A stretch of DNA of 48,428 bases. Source: Polytrichum commune (taxonomy: Eukaryota > Streptophyta > Polytrichopsida > Polytrichales > Polytrichaceae). The notes beneath the pieces were generated by a model, which was not told where the DNA came from, searched no databases, and worked only from the letters and a program-made list of their open reading frames with translations. The translations under genes were made by a program, and so were the position numbers. Shown one piece after another: positions 47,406 to 48,428 of this stretch; within the stretch, counting starts at the first letter, position 1; each line of letters begins with the position of its first letter. The DNA is taken from NCBI GenBank assembly GCA_950295325.1, contig OX485804.1, positions 53,136,001-53,184,428 on the forward strand. Reading direction: 5' to 3'.

Positions 47406-47885
47406 TCGGGGGGTGCATTGTACTAAACATGTACGAGTATACGTGAGTGCACAGGAGGGGTATTGATTTGGACCTTGCCGTATTACGTATACATATGGTA
47501 TACATGTTATAATTTATAGTTATGTACATATATGAAAGGCCTTTAAAAAGTATACAATAATTGTACTTGTATGGTGTGAGGCCAAACCACCCACCCTTAA
47601 GCGTCCTAGTCCGGGTGAGGGAATGGATATCACATTCGTGTTCACATAACTCCATCTTACCAAATTCGTGAGAATCCATTACATTTCCCATCAAATCTTG
47701 CACACCAATTTATTCCATAATAAGAATACAAGCATTGAAAAATGCTCTTCTTTGTTTATCCCCTTATTCCTACACTAATTCGCATCCCCACAACCAAATC
47801 CTTACTAAGGCTTATTACCTTATGCCACCCCCTTATCTATATGAGGCTAAATTCCTTCAATGCCTAAGCCCACAGCTTCAATTTC
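47406..47885. other. Gene-free stretch
   Basis: AT-rich sequence between the truncated element Y and the minisatellite; no supported gene. Confidence 0.4.
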
Positions 47886-47889
47886 CTAG

Positions 47890-48265
47890 TTGCCTAAGCT
47901 CGGCAGCTTCAAGTCCCAGCAGCTTCAAATCCCAACAGCCTATACGCGGCAGCTTCAACTTCCAGCAGCATGAACCCGGCAGCTTCAGATCCCAGCAGCC
48001 TGAACCTGACAGCTTCAACTTCCAGCAGCCTGAACCCACAACTCAACTCCAACAGCCTGTACCCGGCAGCTTCAACTTCCAGCAGCCTGAACCCACAACT
48101 CAACTCCCAGCAGCCTATACCCGGCAGCTTCAAATCCTAGCAGCCTATGCCCGGCAGCTTCAACTTCCAGCAGCCTGAACCCACAACTCAACTCCCAGCA
48201 GCCTATACCCGGTAGCTTCAGAACCCAGCAGCCTATGCCCGGCAGCTTCAACTTCCAGCAACCTA
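47890..48265. repeat. GC-richer minisatellite, 30-bp unit
   Basis: Around a dozen variants of CCCGGCAGCTTCAACTTCCA followed by GCAGCCTGAA, some shortened. On the plus strand it reads as a repeat of PGSFNFQQPE-like residues for part of its length (147 codons from 47735), but the frame is lost in later units. I treat it as a minisatellite, not a proven gene. Confidence 0.8.
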
Positions 48266-48385
48266 TCTAATTATCTACCTAATTCTAACAAGCCCCTTAC
48301 CTAATTACCCTAACCAAGCCCACTAATTCCACTAAGTCTCTACCTAATTCCCACATTCTTTTCTAGCTCTAAGAGCTCAAATTCC

Positions 48386-48428
48386 TAGAGAGGAGGGAGA
48401 GAGAGAGAGAGGAAGAAGAAGGAAAAAA
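48386..48428. repeat. GA-rich tract at the window end
   Basis: GAGAGGAGGGAGAGAGAGAG followed by GAAGAAGAAGG-type sequence. Such tracts occur in plant 5' leaders, but no start codon is within the window. Confidence 0.6.

Noticed and set aside
47735-48178. 147-codon Gln/Pro-rich plus-strand frame as a gene
   Set aside because: Most of it is minisatellite, the frame breaks within the array, and no promoter or splice evidence is visible.

Overview
The window is nuclear DNA of a land plant. It holds one intact protein-coding gene that I can support, a catalase on the minus strand split into 11 exons. The rest is AT-rich, repeat-laden intergenic DNA. Canonical GT-AG introns, a plant-type 492-residue catalase, Tourist-like and hAT-like MITEs, solo LTRs, LINE remnants and microsatellites together rule out a prokaryote or organelle. 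I cannot fix the lineage; the catalase is divergent enough that a non-angiosperm plant is plausible but unproven.

Layout. Positions 1-9.7 kb are intergenic: three copies of one MITE family (35-533, 5576-6078, 8064-8567), a 614-bp element with terminal inverted repeats (2045-2658), and a 2254-bp solo LTR (2711-4964) with a 5-bp target duplication. The catalase runs from the ATG at 18240 down to the stop at 9933, with a probable TATA box at 18397-18391. About 270 bp upstream of its ATG lies a fourth MITE (18511-20759), split by a 1746-bp solo LTR (18656-20401) of the same family as the one at 2711.

From 22 to 31.6 kb and again from 43.3 to 47.4 kb there are two copies of a composite segment. 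The first 2761 bp (22363-25123 and 43327-46087) look identical at a constant offset of 20964. The remainder is clearly diverged. The first copy is further interrupted by a 5169-bp TG...CA element (25392-30560) with a GTTAG target duplication. Its empty site survives in the second copy. This element carries a decayed two-exon coding region. Positions 31.7-43.3 kb hold a tandem duplication with a hAT-type MITE inserted in one unit (34954-35179), degenerate LINE/RNase H fragments on the minus strand (37.2-38.5 kb), several dispersed repeats and a truncated fifth MITE. The right end is a 30-bp minisatellite (47.89-48.27 kb).

I found no gene cluster, CRISPR array, tRNA or rRNA gene, and nothing I would call a new biological system. 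The most informative signals are the three nested insertions with intact target duplications or empty sites, the two-tier duplication that points to homology-driven copying followed by a microhomology join, and the unusual catalase (ten introns, a Trp-rich segment, an atypical C-terminus). Identity statements come from reading by eye, not from alignment software.
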